A DNA stretch of 64,000 nt, taken from the NCBI GenBank assembly GCA_019828595.1, contig JAHQRK010000001.1:620001-684000 (forward strand), given 5' to 3'. Shown one piece after another: positions 9,467 to 20,846 of the stretch. Below the pieces are notes generated by a model. It did no database searches, was not told the DNA's origin, and saw only the letters and a list, made by a program, of their open reading frames with translations. The translations under genes and the position numbers were made by a program. Each line of letters opens with the position of its first letter. Position 1 is the stretch's first letter. This DNA is from Aphanomyces cochlioides. Its lineage: Eukaryota; Oomycota; Saprolegniomycetes; Saprolegniales; Verrucalvaceae.

Positions 9467-11276
9467 CTTGATCAAGCAGATAACGACGCCTGTTAACGTT
9501 TTATCTTAAAGTTTGTTAACCACGAAAATTAATACGCATTTAACTATGCATATACAATATTCAAGATGAATCCAATGCAAAGGATTCTGTCGACAGACAA
9601 AACCTGAGTCAAGTGCTCTTCGTGAAATCCTCTTAAAAATTCGAGCGCAGGTGGAATCTCCACCCCTTGACGTGTCTTTGCATACGAGTCTTTCCCATGG
9701 ATACATGGAACTATGTATACGAAATAGAAGGTTTTCGCTTCGCCGCCGATTTCGAGCTTTACTCATCAAGTTGACGCTGACTGCCGTATAAATTCGGCCA
9801 ATCAGTCATGGAACTTTTGTGTCGTGAAATAACGCTTCAAGTTTCATGCCGGTTGGATGAAAAGCTGCCAGTGTGTGGCCGGCCAACGAAGGCACACACA
9901 GCTCGAGAGTCGTACCCAGAAGCAGCCGAATGCTGATTGTCATGTTTGCTCGAGGGGCGAATTCGAAGGCGATTGATTCGCCGATTGATTTGGAATTCCA
10001 GGGAGATCTCAGCGATAAGCTCAACTGCAGTTGAAGTACGTGAGCTCCTGTGCTAGGGACTTTATAGTTACGATATGATGTGATGTTTACGGGGGAGAAG
10101 TGTAAGCAGTCCAGGATAGACAATATATGATTGGTTCAAGTTATCCAATAATAGAGTTTAATTGGATAAAATTAACTTCGTTGTTGACAGCCATGATAAT
10201 AACGTAGGCACTGTTTCCACAACTCTGAATTGGTAAAGCAGCTTTGTAGACCCCAAAATATTGGTAAGCCTTCATAATGCGTAGGAGAAGGCAATCAAAC
10301 TTGAAGAATGTGGCAATTCTAGCCTTCGATTTTGGTGGACAGCCTAAATTTATAGCTCATTGATTGGCTGAAAAGCTATGAAATTCATTCAATTCCCGAT
10401 TTCTACTTCAGCTGACGGAGTCCCGTCGGAAAGGATTAGGAGAACACGCAATGCCCCCAAGTATCCCCCAGGAGCTATCAGTGGACGTATTTTGCCGTTC
10501 CTATCGAGATAGAACTCTCCGAGCGAGTTCTGAGCTGTGTTAATAGGGCTTGAGGAGAAACATCGGACAATTCAAAGACGTGAAGTTTGTGTTATCAACT
10601 CCACACGCCAGCCATCATGATATCATGCCTTGTCGATTGAATCAACTAAAGGTGCTGGTGGCGGGGTAAAGTGGACAGGAGGAAGAGCCGATCGTCGTTG
10701 ATCTTTGTCAAAGAAAAGCCGAATTCTCCTCTCGACTTGAATCGGATACTTTTTGAGGTCAAGCCCTTTGACACCTACTACGTAGTAATCTACCCTGGTA
10801 GATGAACTCTTCCGTCCAGCTTGCGTCTGCTGCTCTTATGGGAAGATGAATAGAAATTCGACATACGACTGACGGACAAGCCCTCACTTGGCATCGACGT
10901 TGCAAATAAAGTCGGTGGACAGACGTGCACGCGCAACTTGACTATGGGCTAGGGCGTCATTTTTTGCCTCATCGCTCCAAGCTCTCAGGGGCGGCTGCTT
11001 CTTTGCTTCAAAAGAAGACGCCATTGTGTGCTGACTCCGCTGAACTCCCGCCTCGTTTTCGCCCCGCTCTAGTCTATGCAACCGATATGTGCACGAATCC
11101 AAGACATGACAGTACCACCATCTTCATCTATCAGCTTCAGCTGCTGACTTCCACCTGACGACCCCTGCTGTGGACACTTGACCTCAGTCATCGAATGCTT
11201 CTATCAAGACAATCGACTTGCGAACGAATCGAGCTAAAGCCATGAACAATGAGTGTACTCTTGCCAGAGCATGTGA
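9467..11276. other. Gene-poor spacer with coding-like fragments
   Basis: A 1.8-kb region between two minus-strand bZIP genes. On the minus strand 9806-10123 is an open frame of about 105 codons without an early ATG, and 10884-11023 is a 46-codon frame starting MASSFEAKK. Either could be an exon of an unresolved gene, but no family motif or convincing splice chain was found. Confidence 0.3.
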
Positions 11277-12490
11277 TTATTGAATACTTATACTTTTTGC
11301 CACGGTGGCGAAGTGCTCGAGGTCCCCCGCCTGCCGACTTGCGCGGTAATTCTTCTGATACTGTTCAAACTTTGTAAACTTGACGTCTTCGTCGGTGTAT
11401 TGTTCAAGGAATGGACACTCTTCCTCGAGTTTGAGGTAGCCATCGCTTGTACGTCCCCCATGCATGACAAACCCGTTCCTAATGACTGTGTGTGTTGGCA
11501 AGAGCTCTTCTGCGACGACCCTACGAAGTAGATGAGCCTTCCAGCTGACCACAAAGCATTCATACCAAGCAGTCCAGTCGCCGTAGATCTTGTCGGGGTA
11601 TTTTGCATCGTCGGAAATGCTGTGGGTAAAGATAATGTAGCGGTTCTGCTCTTTGAACACTCGAATGAGCATCTTCTCATGGAACGAATGATTCTGTGCC
11701 TTTCCATACCATGATGGGTATCTCAGATAGCGCATCACACGCGAATCGTCCACCTCAATCTATATGAGATCAGTACTTTCCCAAGGCAGCTGGATTCACC
11801 TCGTCATCTTCGGTGCTTTCAAAGTAGATCGTCTCGAGGCAGGCAGCAGCATGGGCTAACGACATTTGTTCTACACGCTGTTTGTACTCTTCCAGCACGA
11901 ATGATTCGTCAGTTTGGCGGATATCCACTCGGAAATACGATTCATTCGAGGCGGGAAGGCGGCTTCGTTCAATCCACGGATCCAAGTTGTAGTACAGACG
12001 TTTCGATATCCACTCGAGCCCTGTCAATCGCAACGATTCATCCTCCGTGAGTGATGTCGCCTTGTATGTCAGCGTTGATGGATTCGGAAAGCGCTGAGGG
12101 ATAACGTTGATTAGATTTGAGCGGCGTTTCCGGACGCACCTCTATCGGGACATTGCCTGGTGACAGCCAGTGCAGGAGAATCTGACGGGCTTTATCCTGT
12201 ACGCTCACTTGTTTCTTGAGACTTTTCAACTGTTCTTCCGACATGCCTCGTTGTTCCTTGAAGACATTCGCGACGTCTTTCCACGACAAGAGTGTGATCG
12301 TTTTGTCAAATTTGACCGTCTCGACAAGACGTTCGAGGTGCGCAATTTCTTCGTTGAGAGCTTGTACTTCGTTCTTGTAGACGAGACTCTTCTGCCTCAA
12401 ACGTTCTCGGTTATAGATCTGCTTGTGAAGACGCTTTGCCGCTCGAATGTCGGCAATTGATGCATGGTGCGCATCCATCTGCATCGTCAT
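11277..12490 (-). CDS. bZIP/START-like oomycete protein, 3 exons
   Basis: The spliced model is 12490-12140, 12093-11800 and 11759-11277 (introns 46 and 40 nt), giving 375 residues with consistent phase. The N-terminus contains a basic stretch (RAAKRLHKQIYNRERLRQKS, about residues 14-33) that reads into a heptad-repeat helix (EVQALNEEIAHLERLVETV), so a bZIP or at least coiled-coil dimer is likely. The remaining 260 residues are mixed alpha/beta and recall the lipid-binding START-like domain attached to many oomycete coiled-coil proteins; this part is inference. It is the third bZIP-like gene in 10 kb, though its C-terminal domain looks different from the other two. CCAAT-containing sequence (agccaatcagaa) lies 55 bp upstream of the ATG, followed closely by the end of a mobile element. 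Confidence 0.65.
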
Positions 12491-12713
12491 GTCAGCGGCC
12501 GACTGATGGATCGGAAATAAGGCCTGATTCGACTTTCTCTGCCAGCCAATCAGAATGCTGATAAATCCGTATTTTATATTGTCAAATACATTCGGAATTG
12601 TGAGGAAGGGCCTGAATGTATAGTTTTTTTCAATCGTTGTGAAATCTATTAGCCAATCAAAATCAAATATTTCTGTTCAGCCACACGCTTGGATTGTCTG
12701 CCGGAGTGGCTCC

Positions 12714-13859
12714 ATGTCCTCCATCCAACAAGCTGTATCCGGCTGTCATGCTTCAAAGAATACCGTCATGCACGCCCTATATGGGTATTACTATCTGGGG
12801 TTTCCCAAAGAGCGACTCGCTGTCATATTTAACAAGCATGTCAACACAATCGACAATTGGATTCGACGCTTTGAAGTCGACAACGACTACTCTAGAAGGT
12901 CCAGCACGAACTACAGGAAGTTTACACGTGATCAACGCCAGTGGCTGCTCAACTACTTCTTGGAGAATCCTCTTTCGTTTCTGGACGAGGCGAAAGCCGA
13001 GTTTCAGTCTCATTTCAGCCGCTTTATATCAATTACTACAGTCTGGCGAATTGTGCACGAGCATGGATTGACGTGGAAAGCTCTGGAACGCAGAGCAATG
13101 GAGATAAGGACGGCTGACATTGTTCGATTTACGCTGGAGCTATCCCTTATAGATTGGAGCCAGCAAAATATACAATTCCTCGATGAGGTTGGTTTTGACA
13201 ATCAAGGCATGCTTCGAAAAAGGGGATACTGTATGAAAGGCCAGCGGTTCTCCTTTCGAGGCGAATTCAATCGAAAGCCGCGCTTGAGTTTGCTTTGCTT
13301 TTTGAACGTCAATGGAATTGCTGAAACATTCCATACGGAAGGCACATTTAACCGCATCCAATTTATTGAATTCTGCCGCATCCACGCTCACTCTGGAAAG
13401 TCTGTCAAACAATATCCTGGCCGTGGGTCAATACGGATCCTAGATGGCGCTAAAATTCACTGTCACCCCGATATAGTTTACTACCTGCGATCAATCGGAA
13501 TTATTCCGATTTTTCTACCCGCGTATTGCCCTTTCTTCAACCCTATCGAGTACGCATTTGGCCTCATCAAGAAAGCCATGAAACGCCAGTACAAGGAAGG
13601 AACGAAGAAACGGCTTTCTTTGTTTGCATTAGACGTGATTGAACAATTCAGGCATTTTGACATGCGAAACATTTTTCAACATTGTGGCTGGAATGTTGAT
13701 GGAATGTTTGATCCTCGCAGTGGGCTCGATAATCATAGAGTTCGTGTTTCAACCAGCGATGTGCACGATGTCCATGATCTACTTAAATTTGCTGATCGTA
13801 GAGATCCCGAAGATGAGGTGGACCTTGAGAAAAATAGTGATTGCCATAATGAAACTTAA
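12714..13859 (+). CDS. Tc1/mariner-superfamily DDE transposase (DD34E)
   Basis: A 381-residue frame from the ATG at 12714; the open frame continues upstream to 12639 without an ATG. The N-terminal half has helix-turn-helix features (residues about 15-60, with ERLAVIFNKHVNTIDNWIRR) typical of paired-like transposase DNA-binding domains. The catalytic triad is intact: LDEVGFDN (first Asp), RILDGAKIH (second Asp) and NPIEYAF (Glu), with 34 residues between the last two, as in Tc1-like DD34E enzymes. No internal stops or frameshifts are present, so the protein could be active or domesticated. Its stop codon overlaps that of the convergent ORF at 13856-14848. Confidence 0.85.
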   Translation: MSSIQQAVSGCHASKNTVMHALYGYYYLGFPKERLAVIFNKHVNTIDNWIRRFEVDNDYSRRSSTNYRKFTRDQRQWLLNYFLENPLSFLDEAKAEFQSHFSRFISITTVWRIVHEHGLTWKALERRAMEIRTADIVRFTLELSLIDWSQQNIQFLDEVGFDNQGMLRKRGYCMKGQRFSFRGEFNRKPRLSLLCFLNVNGIAETFHTEGTFNRIQFIEFCRIHAHSGKSVKQYPGRGSIRILDGAKIHCHPDIVYYLRSIGIIPIFLPAYCPFFNPIEYAFGLIKKAMKRQYKEGTKKRLSLFALDVIEQFRHFDMRNIFQHCGWNVDGMFDPRSGLDNHRVRVSTSDVHDVHDLLKFADRRDPEDEVDLEKNSDCHNET

Positions 13860-14848
13860 GCATGATCTAAATCTTCTTGATTTGGAATAGCAGCGAGCGC
13901 TGATAACACTTCAGCATCATCAGGATTGATAGCGACGTCTCGGCCAAACGCATCAATTATCGATTTTTTGGACGTCAACATGGCTTCCATTTGATCCAAT
14001 TCGGCATTGAATAAATTTGTATGTGCTTCTTGCGAAGCTCTGAGGGCCGCCAAGTTCAATAGTAAGCCATCATCAACAACATCAGCGGCCAAAGTGACAC
14101 TTCTCTGAACACGGAGAATATGCTCTTGAGCACTCGTAGACTGAGGTTGAAAAAACCGAACGAGATTTGAAGGTGGCGGCTTGGCAATAAGTTCGTCATG
14201 TTCATGCGTAGGTTTCTGAACAATATAGCCCGCCCAAAGCATCCATGAAATCTCTTGGCCCGTCAACAGGTTCCCCAACTTTTCCTTCAAACGGTCTCGC
14301 ATGGTTTGATGGGCCAATTGGTTTGCAGCGCCACAATGATCAATCTGTGTTGGCTCGATGCATTTTTCCTTAAACGCAGTTAGCTGTTGTAATGTTCCGA
14401 GCTGATTTCCCCACGTGTATACCGACAGCGCCAACGCTTCATTTCGATTTCTTCCAAAGTATCGATGTGCTATTGCACTGCTCCAAGGCGTCAGAATGCA
14501 AGCTTTGTTTCGGAGTGAGATGTAGCTGTCAAACATGTCGATGACGGGGTTTGAGTCGGAGACAGACCATATCGGTGGGCTTCCTTGCAAAAGAGCCAAT
14601 CTTTGAAGATGGGTTGAGAACATGTTCCAGAGCTTTTCCTTGATTTCCGGCCAAGTGTTGCCGTGAATGACATGGACCCCGAGTGAAACAGCACTGGAAT
14701 TTCTCTGGTTCACTGTCTCTTTCAGTCTGCAGTCGAAGGTAACTTTGTACACCCCTTCTTGGAGGGTGTGCTGGTTGTCATGAAGTCGTGGGCTTCTGCG
14801 TGTTTGAAGTGTGTTTGGGCTTGGTGTGCTGTTCGAGTTGTTCTCCAT
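13856..14848 (-). CDS. Accessory ORF of the two-gene element, unknown function
   Basis: A 330-residue intact frame with an ATG at 14848, convergent with and overlapping the transposase by four bases (TTAA). I recognise no family. The N-terminus is polar (about residues 1-30, with a basic RRSPRLHD patch); the middle is globular with aromatic clusters (TWPEIKEKLWNMF, about residues 88-100); the C-terminus is alpha-helical and acidic. There are no cysteine clusters, membrane segments or DDE residues. Position and stop overlap suggest it belongs to the same mobile unit as the transposase, perhaps as an accessory DNA-binding or regulatory protein. A host gene captured by chance is the alternative. 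Confidence 0.5.
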   Translation of the reverse strand: MENNSNSTPSPNTLQTRRSPRLHDNQHTLQEGVYKVTFDCRLKETVNQRNSSAVSLGVHVIHGNTWPEIKEKLWNMFSTHLQRLALLQGSPPIWSVSDSNPVIDMFDSYISLRNKACILTPWSSAIAHRYFGRNRNEALALSVYTWGNQLGTLQQLTAFKEKCIEPTQIDHCGAANQLAHQTMRDRLKEKLGNLLTGQEISWMLWAGYIVQKPTHEHDELIAKPPPSNLVRFFQPQSTSAQEHILRVQRSVTLAADVVDDGLLLNLAALRASQEAHTNLFNAELDQMEAMLTSKKSIIDAFGRDVAINPDDAEVLSALAAIPNQEDLDHA

Positions 14849-15522
14849 TGTGGTCCAAATGCAAATGAGATGTGGCTTTTACTGAGATTTTGCGCTGTCA
14901 ATCGTTTAAAATTTAAAAAAAATTAACCCCAATTTCACAAATTTTCATGAAAAAGACAATATTTTATGATTTCTATTTTGCCGTATTTTCTTTTTCATTT
15001 GACCATTTCACAATCGACTTGTAATGGGGCAGACTTTGACCGACATCCGGCGCTTCTCCTTACGTTAATCGACGAGAAGAAGGAAGAAAGAAGCGGGGAA
15101 CGTACTCTTGGGCGCTGTTGAGTTGTCGGCGTGGTATCCGCAATGACGCGCTCAACGTACGGGTCAACCCGGGACACTTTATCATTGTGAGTATCGTCAA
15201 GAGGGGGTCGAAGAACTTTATGGAACAAACAAGAGCAATTGGTCTGTTGTACAGATGCACACAACATATCCTCAGTCTACGGAACAGATCCGACTGTGGA
15301 AACGAATGCGTGAGAAGAGTGCTGCGGGGAGCTTATGGCGTGTTGTGTCGTCTTCAAATCTCCGGTGGATGCAGGTTGGGTGTGGATCACGTTACCTTTG
15401 GTTCGGTCATCTCCATTCCCTTGGTGGATGCGATGCCGTCCAGGAAGATTCCAAGTCAACAGATGCGTCCAACAGCCGAATGTGACGTTCGCAGCTCGAG
15501 CCGCAAACTTGTCAAGCTGGAA

Positions 15523-16648
15523 TCAACTTGACAGATTGTCAATAGAATCATGAACAAATGTCAACGACGATGGTGATTGTGAGCTTGCCTTATCTTGCGT
15601 GATCGGACGGCCAGCTTTAGAACAACGGTGGGTGGCAACGACAAATGTACAGTAGACGCCGTGTCGAGTTGGAATGGAAGTGATAAAACCTGCCCCGGCG
15701 TCTTGGTACAGGTGGAACAGCTGGACGCTCTTGTCATCTTTGTCATGTTCGCTGGTCGTGTCAAACAGAAAGACAAGGAAGCTAGAACCAACAACGTCCA
15801 CTCCTCATGCAACTCCGCCTTGTAAAGACGAAACGGAGAAGTATGGGCTGCTACGCAAAAAACTCTTAAGATTATGCTCCTTCAAGGTTGACAAGAGCAA
15901 GAAGCACTCCCAGATGCTCCGCCGTCGTCGAATGTCCCAAACGGATATGATGAATGACGTCAACATCCAAGCGTGTAATTTTCTTGATTTGTAAGTCTCC
16001 ACGCTCAACAAGCTCGATGAAGCCGACAACAATGGTCGTCGATACTTGGTAGCACCATGCACAACATTAGCATGCCTTGCTGAATGTGGTCCATTGCAAG
16101 TTCATCCTGGCGGTCGGAGAATAGACGAAGACGATCATGGGCGAAGATAAATGGGATCCATAAAGATAAAAGTTTGCATCCAACAAGGACAAAAGTCAAC
16201 CGCATGCACATGCAGATTAGCATATACACCACGTTAGACTAATTGGGTCAGAACAAGTCATGAGTGTCTTCGCATAGCTCAGTTTGTGGGACTGACCTCT
16301 ACGGATCTCTACAGTAAGAGCAGCTTCCATGCCTCTTGCAGGGTGCATGAAACAAGCTGCAGCGAAAACGCCATGGCAGTGGTTTCCATTCTCAGTTGAA
16401 CTGTATTGAGAGCACGTAATCAAGCTCAATCGTACCATAATCCACAACAACAATCGCCTCCGTTTCCCCTCCTTCACAAATAGCACTGCGCCACTGGAGG
16501 AAGATGTTCCTGATACAAACAGAAGGCTTTCGCTTCCCCTCTCATAAGAATGTGATGAGCCGACATTTATTTTGCGGCCCTTTGGAATCACTGTCAGATG
16601 TTTCAGACCATGCCAAACCATCAGGTCGGACTTCACCTTCTGGTTCAT
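15523..16648 (-). pseudogene. Decayed or unresolved multi-exon gene
   Basis: Several minus-strand blocks look coding but lie in conflicting frames. One starts at the ATG at 16648 and contains LKHLTVIPKGRK. A second, near 16460, reads EAIVVVDYGTIELDY. A third, at about 16005-16230, has a hydrophobic segment (MRLTFVLVGCKLL). A fourth, near 15890-16050, includes GFIELVERGDLQIKK and STTAEHLGVLLALVNLEG. The last, at 15523-15801, includes DDKSVQLFHLYQDAGAGF. At least three frame changes (near 16510, 16430 and 16050) leave no room for an intron of normal size, which favours decay; short unusual introns or base-call errors would also explain them. No family was recognised. Confidence 0.4.
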
Positions 16649-16770
16649 GGATGGCTATTGGCATTGTGCAATCCATGGCCAGCGGAATATCCTTCCGGGT
16701 ACAAATCTATCTGGTCTTTGTAAAATTGAGAAGGTGGGTGTGTGCTGAGTCTTTGAGAATTTACACTGGT

Positions 16771-19380
16771 TCAAGTTCTTGCAGAGTTTTGCTTGAGGGC
16801 AGCTAGGCGTTGAGCTTCCCGTTGTTGGATTTGGTCTTCGAAGTATGCCATCATGAAGCGGTAGCTGCACAGAAAGCTTCGAAAGGTTTCCCCCTTGATT
16901 TCCACAACAGTTGTCGGAGTCAAGGCCTGAACACTAGTTTGCCGCTATAAACATGTGAGGCACTCAGTTGTGATAGCATAACGAACAATTTGGGGATTGG
17001 ATTGTTCGGCGACACCAAGGGGGAAATAGTCCCCGGCACTTAGAGTCTCGACGACAACGTCATTAATCACGACGTTCACAGTGCCTTCCGTAATGATAAA
17101 ATAAGAGTCCCAATGGTCTCCCACGCGGTAGACAAAATCTCCAGGCAGGTATGTCAAACGGTTGATTTTTCCGTGGGCTTCCTCAATGCACTTGATGATT
17201 TGCTCATGGGCGTAGCTTTGGGCACGGTCTTGGAATCGATCGTCCATTGACTTGTAGATTGCACTCACAGTGGAGAAATCGTCCACGAGTAGTTTCAGCA
17301 CCTGCAATTGAGCTCGAATTCATGTCAGTATTGATGAAACAATACCTTGCATGTAGGTGACACGCACTGGTACGATGAAATTCGGGGGTGAATAATTCCA
17401 TCAGGGGCAAGGAGTTCCATCACCCCAAAATAATCGCCCTCATGAACGCGTCGAATCCAAGTCTGGCGATCTCCAGTTTCAGTGGAATCATCGCCGTCGT
17501 CATTGATGGCGTTTGTACACGTGACATCCACTTGGCCTTCCATGAGGACGTAGAAATGGGGATCCACCGAGCCTTCTTTTGAAATAAATTCCCCAGTCGA
17601 GTACAAAGCTGACCGCAGGCTACTAATGGCGAGTTTGATATCCTCGTAATGCAGTTTTTGCTTGGACTGGACGTCTGGATCTCCCGTGGCTGCCACAATC
17701 ATATCGCGGATATCCATGTCTGACAGATCATGGCTATATCATGAATCAGCGGTTGACAAATATTATTGTACCTACCCAAGCTCCGACGTAACACGTTTCA
17801 AGTCCTTGTCTGAGATGTAACCTTTGTTGTCCTTGTCGAAAACACCCAGTGCAGATGCGACCATAGCTGCTTTTGGTTTTGCCGCCTCAGGCTTCGAACT
17901 GAGTCCACGAGCTAGTTCTTCAAGCGTCGATGGCTCAGGCTGCGTAGGTTGTTCAGCTTGAAGCAACACCGCTAGAATACTAGCACGTAGACGTTTTCTG
18001 CCTCGCTGGAATCGCTTAAGCGGTGTGGCAGGTTTGAGTTGGGTCGAAATCCCACGGTTTGTTGGAGAAAGCCAAGGATGTGCCAGTGCTTGCTCAGCAG
18101 TGAGACGCTTTTTTGGGTCCACTGGAGAGCATCATAAGTGGAGTTCCCGAATTAGCCATGTACCTTCCAGCAGACGGTGCAATAGATCTTTGGCATCCTT
18201 CGACAGTTGCTTCCACGCTCGCGATTTTGAGTTGAACTGACCTTTGATAATCCTCCATCCAATCTACAGCCATCATAAAGTTGCTGAATGTTTAACAAGA
18301 TATACCTCTTTGTCCGTCAACGTGTTGTATGTATCGAAAGGGTGGCAACCACACAACAAAATGTAGAGCACAACCCCCAATGAGAACCTAGGCAAACGTA
18401 GCAATTATCGAAAGCAAAGGAAAATGGTAGGTACATGTCAGCCTCGGGGCCACAAGCAAAAGAATTCTCTAGACTTGCTGACAGAGTTTCTGGCGAGCAA
18501 TAAGCAGTTGTTGCTTGAAGAGGTGCATCAGATGGCCGCTCTCCAACACGAAACGAGACTCCGAAATCAACTAGACACATTCGATCCCCTCGTAACTACG
18601 GAGCGGATTAGGATTTCGACAATATTCAAGACTGACCATGATGTTTTCTGGTTTTATATCGCCATGGACAATTCCCTTGCGATGCAAATGGAGGAGTGCT
18701 TGACACATATCTCGTATCCCTCGACTCGCCTATTCTGAATGATGACATTTTGAACATCCACGTTCCGTACGTCTTTCTCCGAGTAGGCCCCATTTGCGAC
18801 AAGATGGTCAAAGAGCTCGCCACCGTTAGCAAGTTCCTGGACAATATACCATTTCGTGTCGGATTCGTAAACTCCTTGCAATGATATAATATTTGGATGG
18901 GACCCGGCGATGCGCAGCATCTCGACTTCTGCCCAAAAATCTCTACGATAAGTAGTGAACAAGGCAATAATTTCAGTCTGAGTGCCTACTTGGACGAGGT
19001 GTTTCGCTTTAAAAGTTCTTTGACGGCAACAACCTCTCCTGTCTTTCGATGACGTGCTTTTCGAACAACGCAATAGCCGCCTTCCAAGTACATTTGATTG
19101 ATTACCAACAGAGTGTCATACCTTCCCCAAGTATGTCTCCTTTCAAAAATTCATACTCGTCTTCAATATTTTGTCCGAGCGACAGATCGAGCTGCAAGTC
19201 ATCACATCGAGTTTCTGGTAGCAGTACTCCACCAATCGCGACAAGCCAGGCAAGGTTGGTTCCTCTGACTGTTTCACGCCATCGATGCTTTCGATAATTC
19301 GCGGAAAAGCCAGCATAAGCCTGGGACCCTGCCGCCCTTCGGAATGGCGCGAAACCCCATCGACGAAGTTGTCGCCACAT
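16771..19380 (-). CDS. Protein kinase with EF-hand and two cyclic-nucleotide-binding domains, 11 exons
   Basis: The spliced model (exons 19380-19122, 19080-18990, 18942-18771, 18729-18637, 18595-18435, 18387-18306, 18263-18164, 18121-17776, 17733-17346, 17301-16987 and 16944-16771) gives 726 residues with all phases consistent. Residues 1-60 are Arg-rich with a hydrophobic stretch, resembling a mitochondrial presequence. The kinase domain follows: GEGGYCVV loop, VAVK lysine, HGDIKPEN catalytic loop (H196; the usual HRD is HGD), DFG (D215), SPE in place of APE, and DMFSLGVVLYILLCG. Residues 415-426 (DKDNKGYISDKD) form a canonical EF-hand loop; a second is degenerate. Two cNMP-binding domains occupy roughly 465-560 and 600-690. 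This suggests a Ser/Thr kinase reading both Ca2+ and cyclic nucleotide. Confidence 0.85.
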
Positions 19381-19409
19381 TCAAGACACAACCTCGACTA
19401 TCCGAATAC

Positions 19410-19870
<461 letters not shown>

Positions 19871-20015
19871 GGTCGTTTACACAGTCCGCGTTGGATCGGA
19901 CAAGTTAGCATTTTATCAATCTACGAGCGTTGCTTATGTTGAACGATGCGCTGGACGATGGCATGAATTCGAATATATATGTACAAGTTAGATGGCTACA
20001 ACGAGGGGAACATCT

Positions 20016-20846
20016 TCACACGTGCATGACGATCCAGACTCCACAGAATGCAACAAACATGACAACAGCACCATATTGTAAACATTGTGCGCTTTGCTTT
20101 GAGGATAGCAGAACATCCATTGACAGCATGTGCAAGAGAGTCCCCGCGGTTAGAATGGTAGAAACACCTTGGACGAGATCATTCGTCCCAACGACAGCTG
20201 CATGAGCTCCAAGGAGGATACCAAGCGGCGTCATTGAGGCAAAGACTAGCATACTTGACATGAGCCGCGAGATGTCATTGCTGTGATGGTGCAGTTCAAC
20301 ACTGAGGACCAAGGACGAGACTGTCTTGTGGGCTACGATCGCCATCAAAGTCGTCCAGGCTTGCTCGCGTGCAAGGCCAAGTGAGACACCTTCCAAGAGC
20401 GCGTGGAACGAAAGGATCAGGTAAAGCAGAACAACGGTCGTGGGTCTTTTGACTTCCTTGGTATCATCAGTCTCGTTTTGGTTCTTCTCGACGACAACTA
20501 AAGGTTTGTCGATTGTGGGCGTCACTTTGTCCTTGGTGTCTGTGCGATGGTTGATCCAGTAGGCAATCATTTCCAAGCCCAGGACAAACAAGTACCCGAT
20601 CGCGTAGGAGGCATACGCCACAGGAAAGATCATGATTTGCACGCCGAGCAAGTCAAACGACGCAGTCTCCACGATGTCCGGATCGACGTATGCAATCGAG
20701 CCGAGGAGAAAGATGCTCCCGACCACGAGTGGCATGAGGCTGTTGTACGCATTGCACAGCGTCGGGATATACATGGGCGCGACGCATCCTAGCATCGAGA
20801 GACTCCATACGAGACTCGCTGCGAAGAGCTTGAAGACCAATTCCAT
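20016..20846 (-). CDS. ZIP-family divalent metal transporter
   Basis: A 276-residue single-exon membrane protein; the first ATG is at 20846. Hydrophobic segments lie at about residues 5-25, 35-52, 65-90, 135-155, 160-180, 190-215, 225-245 and 255-275, i.e. eight helices. Helix 4 carries SFHALLEGVSLGL and helix 5 HKTVSSLVLSVEL, the paired H...E and H motifs that bind Zn2+ or Fe2+ in ZIP proteins. A polar, Lys/Asp-rich loop between helices 3 and 4 replaces the usual His-rich loop. It should move zinc or iron into the cytosol from outside or from an organelle; metal and membrane cannot be told here. Confidence 0.8.
   Translation of the reverse strand: MELVFKLFAASLVWSLSMLGCVAPMYIPTLCNAYNSLMPLVVGSIFLLGSIAYVDPDIVETASFDLLGVQIMIFPVAYASYAIGYLFVLGLEMIAYWINHRTDTKDKVTPTIDKPLVVVEKNQNETDDTKEVKRPTTVVLLYLILSFHALLEGVSLGLAREQAWTTLMAIVAHKTVSSLVLSVELHHHSNDISRLMSSMLVFASMTPLGILLGAHAAVVGTNDLVQGVSTILTAGTLLHMLSMDVLLSSKQSAQCLQYGAVVMFVAFCGVWIVMHV

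Larger units (their letters stand above)
12570..14968. mobile_element. Two-gene DDE transposon with candidate decayed terminal repeats
   Basis: The element holds a DD34E transposase gene and a convergent second ORF whose stop codons overlap. A 41-bp sequence at 12570-12610 aligns without gaps to the reverse complement of 14928-14968 at roughly 24 of 41 positions by eye, including ATATTGTC and TTGTGA blocks. These are candidate degenerate inverted repeats; clean ends and a TA duplication were not established, so the borders are tentative. Confidence 0.4.

Noticed and set aside
16504..16806. 100-codon plus-strand frame antisense to the decayed gene
   Set aside because: Coding character is better on the minus strand across the same bases.
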